Part shown: in pieces, positions 9,900 to 18,371 of the stretch
How the letters are laid out: every line of letters starts with the position of its first letter
How positions within the stretch are numbered: the first letter of the stretch is position 1
Assembly: GCF_001904635.1 (NCBI RefSeq)
Contig: NZ_MRCB01000004.1
Span: 1 to 64,000 of the forward strand
DNA from: Hydrococcus rivularis NIES-593
GTDB lineage: Bacteria > Cyanobacteriota > Cyanobacteriia > Cyanobacteriales > Microcystaceae
Direction of reading: 5' to 3'
DNA: 64,000 nucleotides
Program-made: the position numbers and the translations under genes
Notes under the pieces: generated by a model
Told to the model about the DNA's origin: nothing
The model's input: only the letters and a program-made list of their open reading frames with translations
The model's database searches: none

Positions 9900-10754
9900 A
9901 TGAAAAGACACGGGCTATTTGTTGGCTTATCTACATTAGACTTCATCTATCTAACTAAAAATCTCCCAGAAACTAATCAGAAAATAGTTGCTTTAGACCA
10001 AACTATTGCAGCTGGAGGACCTGCTACTAATGCTGCCGTAACGTTTAGTTATCTGGGCGATCGCGCTACATTGCTAAGTGTTATTGGCAACCATTCTATT
10101 AGTCAGATAATTCGCTGCGATCTAGAAACTTATTCGGTCAAAATTGTAGACTTAGCGCCAAATTGCTTGGAATTACCTTCAGTTTCTTCTATTATCGTTA
10201 TCGAATCGACAGGAGAACGAGCGGTTATTTCTGTTAATGCTACTAAATTTCAAGCGATTCCCGAACAAATCCCCTCAGATATTTTACAAAATGTCGAACT
10301 CGTTTTAATTGACGGGCATCAAATGGCGCTTAGCGTTGCGATCGCCAAACAAGCTAAAGCAAGAAATATTCCAGTCGCGATCGATGGCGGAAGTTGGAAA
10401 TCGGGTTTTGAAGAAGTGTTGCCTTTTGTCGATTATGCAATTTGTTCGGCTAATTTTTATCCTCCCAATTGCCATAACCAGGAAGAGGTATTTATCTATC
10501 TTCAACAAATAGGTATTCCTCACATTGCGATTACTCAAGGTGAAAACCCCATTCAATATCTCTCTCAAAGAAAAAAGGGAGAAATAGAAATTCCTACGAT
10601 AAAAGCCATTGATACTCTAGGTGCTGGCGATATCTTTCACGGTGCTTTTTGCCATTATATTCTTCAAAAAAACTTTATTGACGCGCTTTCTTGTGCGACT
10701 CAAGTCGCCTCTTATTCCTGTCAATTTTTCGGGACTAGGCAATGGATGCAATAA
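9900..10754 (+). CDS. PfkB/ribokinase-family sugar kinase
   Basis: The 284-residue product belongs to the PfkB family, which phosphorylates sugars, nucleosides or similar alcohols with ATP. The N-terminal signature is present (GGPATNAAVTFSYLGD) and the C-terminal catalytic motif DTLGAGDIFHGAF carries the expected catalytic Asp. Length is normal to slightly short for the family. The substrate cannot be told from sequence. It is a single gene with a long AT-rich leader. Downstream, a 9-bp inverted repeat TTATTTCAT/ATGAAATAA (10774-10811) may help end transcription before the convergent murJ. Confidence 0.88.
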   Translation: MKRHGLFVGLSTLDFIYLTKNLPETNQKIVALDQTIAAGGPATNAAVTFSYLGDRATLLSVIGNHSISQIIRCDLETYSVKIVDLAPNCLELPSVSSIIVIESTGERAVISVNATKFQAIPEQIPSDILQNVELVLIDGHQMALSVAIAKQAKARNIPVAIDGGSWKSGFEEVLPFVDYAICSANFYPPNCHNQEEVFIYLQQIGIPHIAITQGENPIQYLSQRKKGEIEIPTIKAIDTLGAGDIFHGAFCHYILQKNFIDALSCATQVASYSCQFFGTRQWMQ

Positions 10755-10984
10755 GCCTGTAAAACAGCCAAGTTTATTTCATTCTGATGAAGTGATTTCG
10801 CCATGAAATAATACCGTTTTCAAAAATGCTTGCTACAAATCTCTTGTTTAATCCACCCACACTTTCTACACACATCCTTCTCTCTTTATCTGTATCAAGA
10901 AAAAAGGAAATTGATATAAATTTCTTGTACCCTAAATTTAAAGTCCGTTTTTAACTGCTCTACTGACGGACAAGATATGAGCTA

Positions 10985-12583
10985 TTACTTGCTTAACTTT
11001 TGCTGAATTCGAGACACGATAATATCGACTTCTTGTAATTTTAACTGCATTGCTAATAAAACAAAAACTCCCAAGGCAACGCTTGCTGATAGACAAAATT
11101 GTAATAATAAAAGCAACAGATTATTACTATCTAAAAGTTTTTCCCATCCCCAATTTACGCCCCAACTCGCTATAGTCGATGCGATAGTAATTGCTGTTAA
11201 CTGTAATAAAATCAATCCCCACTCACCCAACGGCAAGCCATTGAGTCGGCGGTTTAAAATCCACAAAAATGCTCCCATGGAAGTAATATTAACGCCAACA
11301 GTAGCCAAGACTAATCCTGGAGTTTGAAAAGATTGAATCAATAAATAATCTAATCCGGCATTGAGGAAGATATTAAAAATACTGACGCAAAAGGGCGTTT
11401 CTCCATCACCCAAAGCATAAAAGACTCTAACTAAAACATCGCGACCTAAATAAAAGAACATTCCAAATCCGTAAGCCATTAAAACAGGAATGACCATTTG
11501 AGAAGCTTTCAGATTAAAAGAGCCTCGTTCGTAAATTATCCGAATAATCGGAGTGGCTGACGCAATAAATATTGCTGTCAGAGGTAACATTGTAAGGGCA
11601 GTTAATAATAATCCCTGACGAATTCTAAATTTTAATTCTTGCCAATTTTCTGGGGCAGCGAGTTGGGAAAAGACGGGCATAAAGGGCACTAAAATCATAT
11701 TGGAAATAATGCCCAATGGCGTTAGCACGATGAAGTTGGCGTAGCGCATTGCGGCTGCCGCACCTTCAATATAAGAGGCAAAAAATAAATCGGTATAAAC
11801 GTTAATATGCAGCATTCCAGAAGAAAGCGAGGCGGGGATCATGACTCTCATAACATCTCCTACGCCAGGAATGCGCCAATCAAAGCGCAACCGCAACTTA
11901 CCCATCCCCGACTGAATCTGGGCATTTAACTGTGCCACCCATTGCAAAAGTCCGCCTGCTAGCGTTCCTCCCGCTAGAACTACTCCTCCTAATTGCAGGT
12001 ATCGAGAATCGTTAATTTGCTCCCCCAGCAGCCAAGCGAGAACGGCAACACCAATGACAACAGTTAAGCTGGAAAACAGAGGGCTAATGCTAGGCAACCA
12101 ATATTGGTTGGAGGCATTGAGCGTACCGAAACCAATGCCGATCAATCCGGCGAATACGGCTAGCGGTGCCATAATCTGTAATTGTAAGATGGCGCTAGCT
12201 CTTGCTATCCCGTCTAAGCCTGGTGCAAGGATATCGATAAACGTTCCGGCAAAGACGACTAGAACGACGGTAACGAGTAACAGGACGATACTGATGAGGG
12301 TTGTTACCGTTTCCACGATGGGGGCGGCTTCGGACTTGTTCCGCTTTGCCAAAACACTCACTAAAGCGCTGTGAAAGGGACCGTTAATACCGCCGAGCAA
12401 TATCAGCAGAAAACCGGGAATGACGTAGGCATAGGCGTAGGCGTTGACAACGGCTCCCACGCCAAAAGCCCATGCGATCGCCTGTTCGCGAACTAAGCCA
12501 AAGATTTTACTGATCAGGGTGGCAATAGCGACGATGCGCGCGATACCAGCTAGAGAGCGAGAGGATTTTTTCTTCTCAGACAC
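10985..12583 (-). CDS. murJ: Lipid II flippase MurJ (MviN family)
   Basis: The 532-residue, strongly hydrophobic product fits the MurJ/MviN family, which moves the peptidoglycan precursor lipid II across the plasma membrane. It begins with the family's typical start (SLAGIARIVAIATLISKIFGLVREQAIAWAFG), and has a run of about 14 membrane segments and the conserved charged residues in the N-terminal helices. The start is GTG at 12583. It is followed on the same strand, upstream, by the REC-LOV-GGDEF gene (32-base gap), so the two may be co-transcribed with that gene first. In this window it belongs functionally with pbpC and the dacB-like gene. Confidence 0.95.
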   Translation of the reverse strand: MSEKKKSSRSLAGIARIVAIATLISKIFGLVREQAIAWAFGVGAVVNAYAYAYVIPGFLLILLGGINGPFHSALVSVLAKRNKSEAAPIVETVTTLISIVLLLVTVVLVVFAGTFIDILAPGLDGIARASAILQLQIMAPLAVFAGLIGIGFGTLNASNQYWLPSISPLFSSLTVVIGVAVLAWLLGEQINDSRYLQLGGVVLAGGTLAGGLLQWVAQLNAQIQSGMGKLRLRFDWRIPGVGDVMRVMIPASLSSGMLHINVYTDLFFASYIEGAAAAMRYANFIVLTPLGIISNMILVPFMPVFSQLAAPENWQELKFRIRQGLLLTALTMLPLTAIFIASATPIIRIIYERGSFNLKASQMVIPVLMAYGFGMFFYLGRDVLVRVFYALGDGETPFCVSIFNIFLNAGLDYLLIQSFQTPGLVLATVGVNITSMGAFLWILNRRLNGLPLGEWGLILLQLTAITIASTIASWGVNWGWEKLLDSNNLLLLLLQFCLSASVALGVFVLLAMQLKLQEVDIIVSRIQQKLSK

Positions 12584-12615
12584 GCCAATTCCAAAATAAC
12601 TGCTTGGTCTATTAT

Positions 12616-14064
12616 TTACTTAATTTGGGCGACGGCACAATTGCGACCTTGTTCCTTAGCTCGATACAGTGCTTGGTCAGCTGCCTCAATCAAATTTTTA
12701 GGCGACAGTTCTTGAGTCGGAATCTGAGTAGCGATGCCTAAACTCATGGTGACATACTCTCTTACAGGCGAAGATTGGTGGGGAATTTGGAGTTGTAGTA
12801 TTGCCTTGCGGATCGATTGTGCCACTTGCATCGCTCCCTCAGCGGGAGTGTTGGGCAAGATAATAGCAAACTCTTCTCCCCCATAACGAGCTACTAAATC
12901 TGCCGGACGATTGACAACGCGATCGATCGCTCTCGCCACGACTTTTAAACAATCATCTCCCTCTAAATGACCGTAAGAATCGTTGTAGGTTTTGAAGTAA
13001 TCGATATCCCCTAAAATTACCGACAAAGGCAATTGCTCCCTTAACATCCGCCTCCACTCCTGTTTGAGATGTTCTTCAAAACGGCGGCGATTGGCTACTC
13101 CAGTCAAGCCGTCCGAATTAGCTAGGCGGTGTAAGGTTTGGTTGAGTTGATAGAGTTCTAAGTTCATTTGCTGAAGCGAGGATTGATACCTTTTTCGCTC
13201 CTCTTCCACTCGTTTGTATTCGGTAATGTTTGTTTGAACGGCGATGTAGTGAGTTACTTTTCCCGCTTCATCTCGGATTGGGGAAATCGAAATATCATTC
13301 CAAAATAGCGTTCCATCTTTGCGATAGTTACGCACGGTGACGCGGCACTCTTTTTGTTGTCGGATAGCTTGTCGGATGATTTCGAGGGCGGGTTGCTCTC
13401 TATCTTCTCTTTGCAAGAAGCGGCAGTTTTTTCCGATGACTTCTGCCGACGAATAACCCGTCATGCGTTCAAAACCTGGATTGACGTAAATAACCGGGTT
13501 ATCGGGCGCGGTTGCATCGGTAATGACGATGCCGTTAGGAGTAGCAGCGATCGCGCGATCGAGTAGTAGTAAATTAAGCTGAGGTTGGGGATGAAATCGA
13601 TAGACGATCTCGTTGAGGCGGAGTTGCTCTTCTAGTTTGGCATCTTTTTGGGCGAGTTGTTTTTGCAGGGCACTCAATTTGAGTTGCGTTTCTACCCGCA
13701 TGATTACTTCTTCGGGTTGATAAGGCTTAGTTATATAATCTGCTCCTCCAACAGCAAACGCTCTCGCTTTATCAAAGCTTTCATCTAACTCGCTTAAGAA
13801 AATTACGGGAATTTCTTTGGTTGTTTCTATCGTTTTTAGTTGCTGGCAGAGTTCGTAACCGTTCAAACTCGGAAGCTTAACATCGAGTAAAATCAAATCG
13901 GGTGGCATTGTCTGTGCTGCCATGATTGCCATTTCCCCATCGAGGGCTTGCCTGATTTGATAGCCACGATCGACGAGCCGGTTTGACAGGGCACGAAGGT
14001 TGTCTACTTCATTTTCAACCACTAAAATATCTGCCTTATACTCCTGCTCTAACTTGACCCTCAT
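12616..14064 (-). CDS. Response regulator with LOV photosensor and diguanylate cyclase domain (REC-LOV-GGDEF)
   Basis: The 482-residue product has three modules. A receiver domain (about 10-130) has phosphoacceptor Asp61 and Lys113. A PAS domain (about 170-285) carries the LOV signature GKNCRFLQ with the adduct-forming Cys214, and all the usual flavin contacts: Asn213, Gln218, Asn246, Asn256, Gln277. A coiled linker leads to a GGDEF domain (about 315-480) with an intact active motif GGEEF (395-399) and the inhibitory I-site RPAD (386-389), five residues before it. Known family behaviour: blue light forms a cysteinyl-flavin adduct that changes the output domain; GGDEF makes cyclic di-GMP. Inference: blue light and phosphorylation jointly control cyclic di-GMP here. 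The partner kinase is not evident nearby. Confidence 0.93.
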   Translation of the reverse strand: MRVKLEQEYKADILVVENEVDNLRALSNRLVDRGYQIRQALDGEMAIMAAQTMPPDLILLDVKLPSLNGYELCQQLKTIETTKEIPVIFLSELDESFDKARAFAVGGADYITKPYQPEEVIMRVETQLKLSALQKQLAQKDAKLEEQLRLNEIVYRFHPQPQLNLLLLDRAIAATPNGIVITDATAPDNPVIYVNPGFERMTGYSSAEVIGKNCRFLQREDREQPALEIIRQAIRQQKECRVTVRNYRKDGTLFWNDISISPIRDEAGKVTHYIAVQTNITEYKRVEEERKRYQSSLQQMNLELYQLNQTLHRLANSDGLTGVANRRRFEEHLKQEWRRMLREQLPLSVILGDIDYFKTYNDSYGHLEGDDCLKVVARAIDRVVNRPADLVARYGGEEFAIILPNTPAEGAMQVAQSIRKAILQLQIPHQSSPVREYVTMSLGIATQIPTQELSPKNLIEAADQALYRAKEQGRNCAVAQIK

Positions 14065-14292
14065 CCGAGCTGTATCCTAGTTTTTTAATTAAATTTTTGC
14101 GGGATAGCAAGTAACCCGCTAGTAAAAATAAACACGATAAAGTAAAAAATAGAAAAAGAGCGAGTAAAAATCCAAATAATCTATTTTTTACAACTTATTT
14201 CTAATTATCGTTTGTTTGTTAATCATTGTTTAAGAAAACTGACGCGATTAAATCTTTAATAGATTCTTAAAAAAGAATTGGGAGTATTTTTT

Positions 14293-14320
14293 CTCCTACC
14301 TCTTGCGCTTAGGAGTTTTT
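14293..14320 (+). terminator. Hairpin followed by T-run upstream of the hydrolase gene
   Basis: CTCCTA (14293-14298) pairs with TAGGAG (14310-14315) across an 11-base loop and is followed by TTTTT. It has the form of a weak intrinsic terminator on the plus strand but lies just upstream of the hydrolase start, so it may instead be part of that gene's leader. The stem is only six base pairs. Confidence 0.3.
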
Positions 14321-14355
14321 AATACACTAAAAAATAGGGACACTAGAACTCAGTC

Positions 14356-15228
14356 ATGACAATCGATAGCTTGAAAGACAAAGTTAACGTTCGCGGGGTC
14401 GAGCATTATTATGAATGGATTCGCCAGCCTCAAACTTACTCCAAACCCGTGATGGCGTTCGTTCACGGATGGGGAGGCTCGTCGCGGTATTGGCGAAGCA
14501 CGGCAAAGGCACTCAGCGATCGCTTCGATTGTTTGCTTTACGATCTCAGGGGATTCGGACGTTCTCGCCTCCCCCACTCCTCAACCGAAAGTTCGTCGTT
14601 AAAACTAAGTTACGAACTCGAAGAATATGCCAAAGATTTAGCGGCTTTACTCGATGCTTTGCATTTAGATAAAATCTATCTTCACGGTCACTCAATGGGT
14701 GCATCGGTAGCTGCTTGGTTTCTCACATCATATCCCGAACGAGTCAAACGGGCAATTTTAGCCTGTAACGGCATATTTGAATATGATGAAAAAGCTTTTG
14801 CTGCTTTTCATAAATTTGGCGGTTACGTTGTCAAATTTCGCTATCATTGGTTTTTAAACATTCCCTTTGCCGATCGCATATTCATGTCGCGATTTCTTCA
14901 TCGTCCCATTAGTCGACAAGATCGGCGAGCTTTTTTAGAAGATTTTCTCTTAGCAGACTATGAAGCAGCTTTAGGAACGATTTACACTTCCGTTAGTCAA
15001 AAAGCTGTAGAAATTATGCCGCAGAAATTCGCCCAAATTAGCGTGCCAACTTTATTAATTTCTGGCGAGAAAGATATCATCATTCCTGCTGCTATGGGTC
15101 GTCAAGCTGCTGCTTTAAATCAGACAATTGAATATATAGAAATTCCCAAAACCGCTCATTTTCCTATGTTGGAAGATGCCGAGACTTATCTGTTGCGAGT
15201 GCGAGAATTTTTAGAAAATGAAAATTAA
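14356..15228 (+). CDS. Alpha/beta-hydrolase fold protein
   Basis: The 290-residue product has the alpha/beta-hydrolase pattern: oxyanion region FVHGWGGSSRYW near residue 35, YDLRGFGRS, the nucleophile elbow GHSMGAS with Ser near residue 116, a late Asp in LISGEKDIIIP and a C-terminal His in KTAHFPMLE. Length is usual for epoxide-hydrolase or esterase-like members. The natural substrate cannot be inferred. It is a single gene that converges on the GH57 gene; an 8-bp inverted repeat lies between them. Confidence 0.88.
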   Translation: MTIDSLKDKVNVRGVEHYYEWIRQPQTYSKPVMAFVHGWGGSSRYWRSTAKALSDRFDCLLYDLRGFGRSRLPHSSTESSSLKLSYELEEYAKDLAALLDALHLDKIYLHGHSMGASVAAWFLTSYPERVKRAILACNGIFEYDEKAFAAFHKFGGYVVKFRYHWFLNIPFADRIFMSRFLHRPISRQDRRAFLEDFLLADYEAALGTIYTSVSQKAVEIMPQKFAQISVPTLLISGEKDIIIPAAMGRQAAALNQTIEYIEIPKTAHFPMLEDAETYLLRVREFLENEN

Positions 15229-15237
15229 ATTAATAGT

Positions 15238-15274
15238 TAGTAGTTATTAGAATTTTTTTAACAACTAACTACTA
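15238..15274. terminator. Inverted repeat between convergent hydrolase and GH57 genes
   Basis: TAGTAGTT (15238-15245) and AACTACTA (15267-15274) are exact inverted copies around an AT-rich loop that includes a run of seven T. Position between two converging stops suggests a terminator; the stem is short. Confidence 0.4.
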
Positions 15275-15287
15275 GCCAATAACCAAA

Positions 15288-16877
15288 TTACAATGGTCTA
15301 TAAACCCGATAGTTAATCTTCGGGAAAATATTGTCCATCGCTTCTACTTTTGCCAACCAACCCGAATCGATTTTTTCTGCTTTAATGTCTTCGTAGAGTT
15401 TATTAAAGCGCAGCAAGTGCGATCGCGTCTGGCGTACCGCATAGGGCACCATCGTTCCCGTGCGCATGATAAATGCCCAGTCCGACGATTGCGCCAGCAG
15501 CAACTCCCGCGCTGCTTGATTGAGGGCGCGTTCTTCGAGTTCGTCTGCGGCTTCTCTTCGACTCAGTTCGATCATGCGTTCTGCGGCTTTGTGCAGGTGG
15601 GGATAAATCCAAGCATTGGTATTGTTGAGCCAATATTCGTGAAATCCTTTATGACCCCAACTTGACTGAGAGGGGCGGCACACCTGTTGGGTGGGATGGC
15701 GACGCAAATAATCTGCTAGATGAGTCATCTCATAGGTATTTTGGTCGTACCAAGACTTGCGGAACAAATAATCGATAAACCAAGGTCCTTCATACCACCA
15801 GTGTCCAAACAGTTCGGCATCGTAGGGCGACACCACAATTGGCGGACGCTGCATTATCGCCGCCAAATGTCCGACTTGTTGCTCCCGATTGTACATAAAG
15901 TTACCTGCGTGTTCTGCCGCCTTTTCCCTCGCCCAGTAGGGATCGTACAGCGCTTTATCCGACAAACCCGCATGGCGACTGGTGATTTTGTGATATTTGA
16001 TCCCAATATTTTTCCGCTGACCGTTGGGCATAATGTAGGGCTTAATGTATTCGTATTCCGCTTCCCAGCCCAAATCTTTATAAAACTCTCGATAGACGGG
16101 ATCGCCGGGATAGCCAACCTGAGACGACCATACCTGCTGGGAAGATTCGTGATCGCGACCGAAGGCAGCAACTCCGGTTTCGGTAAAAATAGGCGCGTAG
16201 TTACCAAAGCGAGGACGGGGGCGACCGTAGAGAATTCCGTGTCCGTCAACGAGAAAATAGCGCAGACCGGCATCGGCTAGCATGCGCTCCACGCCTTCAT
16301 AATAGGCGCATTCGGGCAACCAAATTCCTTTGGGCGGGCGATCGAAATGTTCTTGGTAGTGCTCGCAAGCCACCTGAATTTGTGCCCACACCGCTTGAGG
16401 ATACATTTTCATCAAGGGCATATAGCCGTGAGTTGCGCCACAGGTAATAATTTCCAGGTTATTGCTATCGAGAAATTGTTTGAAGGCGGCAACTAAATCT
16501 CGGTCGTAACGTTCCCAAGTTGTGCGAATTTCATGGAATTCCTTGGCATAATATTCTGCTAAGTAGCGAATATGCCCATTATGTTCGTTATGCTTGATTT
16601 CCTTTTGAATTAGTTCTTCCAACTTGGCAAGGTGTTGGTCATAACGATCTTGTAGCAAGGGATCGCGCAACATCGACACCAAGGGAGGTGTCATGCTCAT
16701 GGTCATCTTGAAGTCAATCCCGTCTCGCTTTAGCCCTTCAAAGACGTGCAAGAGAGGAACATAGGTTTCTGTAATGGCTTCATAAAGCCATTCCTCTTCT
16801 AAAACATAGTCACTTTCTGGATGTCGGACGAAAGGCAGATGGGCGTGGAGGACGAGAGCGACATAACCGAGAGCCAT
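15288..16877 (-). CDS. GH57 family 1,4-alpha-glucan branching enzyme
   Basis: The 529-residue product fits glycoside hydrolase family 57 with the DUF1957 C-terminal region, the type of glycogen branching enzyme common in cyanobacteria. Conserved regions visible: HAHLPFVRHPE near the N-terminus, the nucleophile region GIWLPECAYYEG (catalytic Glu), and the acid region VSPYDAELFGHWWYEGP (catalytic Asp). The C-terminal helices contain SSDWAFIMRTGTM, typical of this subfamily. It would introduce alpha-1,6 branches in glycogen, beside the GH13 enzyme GlgB, which is not in the window. ATG at 16877 is the first in frame. Confidence 0.92.
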   Translation of the reverse strand: MALGYVALVLHAHLPFVRHPESDYVLEEEWLYEAITETYVPLLHVFEGLKRDGIDFKMTMSMTPPLVSMLRDPLLQDRYDQHLAKLEELIQKEIKHNEHNGHIRYLAEYYAKEFHEIRTTWERYDRDLVAAFKQFLDSNNLEIITCGATHGYMPLMKMYPQAVWAQIQVACEHYQEHFDRPPKGIWLPECAYYEGVERMLADAGLRYFLVDGHGILYGRPRPRFGNYAPIFTETGVAAFGRDHESSQQVWSSQVGYPGDPVYREFYKDLGWEAEYEYIKPYIMPNGQRKNIGIKYHKITSRHAGLSDKALYDPYWAREKAAEHAGNFMYNREQQVGHLAAIMQRPPIVVSPYDAELFGHWWYEGPWFIDYLFRKSWYDQNTYEMTHLADYLRRHPTQQVCRPSQSSWGHKGFHEYWLNNTNAWIYPHLHKAAERMIELSRREAADELEERALNQAARELLLAQSSDWAFIMRTGTMVPYAVRQTRSHLLRFNKLYEDIKAEKIDSGWLAKVEAMDNIFPKINYRVYRPL

Positions 16878-17087
16878 AGGAGTTCTGTAATCTTTACTTA
16901 ATATTTATGTGAATAATGCTGGATATGAAGTTTAGCAAATTTTATACTATCTTAATGATCTTAAAATGAAAGAGATCGTAAAAAAGATCCTACCTTTTGT
17001 AGGAAGGTCATAGAGTTTTAGTTTCGATTGTCGAACGGACTTTGTAGCCGACATCTTTACAATTCGAGACGCGATCGCTCATTTAGC

Positions 17088-18299
17088 ATGCTCACTCCTG
17101 ACCTATCTAATACTAAATCATCTGTGTTGCAACTACCTAACATGCAGGCAGCCCCAGGACAAGACACTCCGACACCCGTGTCGATCCAGCTTTTGCTGTT
17201 TGTTGACGAGCGTCCCAGTTCGCAAGAAACGATCGGGCAGATCCAAAATTATCTCCAGAGCCTAAAGACAGATTATTCTATCGATCTGCAAGCGATCGAG
17301 ATTGGAGAACAGCCGCATCTGGTCGAGCACTTCAAATTGATCGCGACTCCAGCTTTAGTAAAAATTTTTCCAGAACCCAGACAAACGCTTGCGGGCAGTA
17401 ATATTGTCGAACAACTAAAAAAATGGTGCCCTCGCTGGCAACTGGCTTTCGAGGAACAAATAGCCAACACTTCCAAACGAAATGGTTCTAGTCAAACTCT
17501 GTCCCCTAAACTCGACGATGTAGGGTACGCGGCAGAATTGATTCGGCTCTCCGATGAAGTCTTTCGTCTCAAACAAGAAAAAGAAGAACTTCTCGATCAG
17601 TTGAAATTTAAAGATCAGGTATTAGCTATGTTGGCTCATGACCTGCGTAGCCCTCTCACGGCGGCTTCCATTGCTGTGGAAACGCTGGAGTTAACGCAAA
17701 CTCAAGAAAATAACGAACGAACCGCAAAACTTAAAGACCAACTCTACCAGCAAGCTCGCAAACAGTTTCGCGTCATGAACAGAATCATCACCGAAATTCT
17801 GCAAGCATCTAAGACCATGAATGCCGAACTGCGAGTTCAGCACGGTCGCGTGTACCTACAGTCGTTGTGCGAAGAGATTTTGGCTCAGTTTGCCGAGCAG
17901 TTTCAAGCCAAGTCTCAGAAGCTAGAGAAAGATATTCCTCAAGATTTACCTCCCGTTTATGCCGATGCCGAGTTAATTCGCCAGGTCATTGTCAATCTTT
18001 TAGACAATGCCTGCAAGTACACCCCAGAAGGAGGAAAGATCCAAGTTTCTATTCTCCACCGCACTACGCAAAAAATTCAGGTGAGCGTTTGCGATACCGG
18101 ACCCGGCATTCCCGAAGAAAAACGAGAACGGATTTTTGAGGGGCATTTTCGTCTCAAGCGCGACGAATCTAAGGAAGGTTACGGTTTAGGGCTTTCGATG
18201 TGCCGTAAGATCGTCCGCGCCCATTACGGTCAAATCTGGGTAGATAGTATCTCAGAACGCGGTAGCTGTTTCCACTTTACTTTGCCAGTTTATCGGTAG
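17088..18299 (+). CDS. sasA: Circadian output histidine kinase SasA
   Basis: The product has an N-terminal KaiB-like thioredoxin-fold domain (VSIQLLLFVDERPSS...ATPALVKIFPEPRQTLAG), which in SasA binds KaiC, followed by a HisKA domain (LAHDLRSPLTAASIAVETLEL, phosphorylated His) and an ATPase domain (N box VNLLDNACKYTPEGG, DTGPGIP, YGLGLSM). Known role: KaiC stimulates SasA, which phosphorylates RpaA to drive rhythmic transcription. I chose ATG at 17088 (403 residues); a longer frame would need a TTG at 17028 and would add 20 residues without similarity to the family. A small hairpin CCTAC/GTAGG at 16989-17003 lies in the leader. No kai genes of the kaiABC type are adjacent. Confidence 0.95.
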   Translation: MLTPDLSNTKSSVLQLPNMQAAPGQDTPTPVSIQLLLFVDERPSSQETIGQIQNYLQSLKTDYSIDLQAIEIGEQPHLVEHFKLIATPALVKIFPEPRQTLAGSNIVEQLKKWCPRWQLAFEEQIANTSKRNGSSQTLSPKLDDVGYAAELIRLSDEVFRLKQEKEELLDQLKFKDQVLAMLAHDLRSPLTAASIAVETLELTQTQENNERTAKLKDQLYQQARKQFRVMNRIITEILQASKTMNAELRVQHGRVYLQSLCEEILAQFAEQFQAKSQKLEKDIPQDLPPVYADAELIRQVIVNLLDNACKYTPEGGKIQVSILHRTTQKIQVSVCDTGPGIPEEKRERIFEGHFRLKRDESKEGYGLGLSMCRKIVRAHYGQIWVDSISERGSCFHFTLPVYR

Positions 18300-18371
18300 T
18301 TGGGGATTGGGAAGTCGGAATTCGGAACTAAATCTTTTCGAAGTCCCCCAGTCTCCCCCTCTCCTTCTCAA

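Noticed and set aside
12054-12374. 106-codon plus-strand frame opposite murJ
   Set aside because: Shadow of a hydrophobic gene; the murJ frame is complete and certain.
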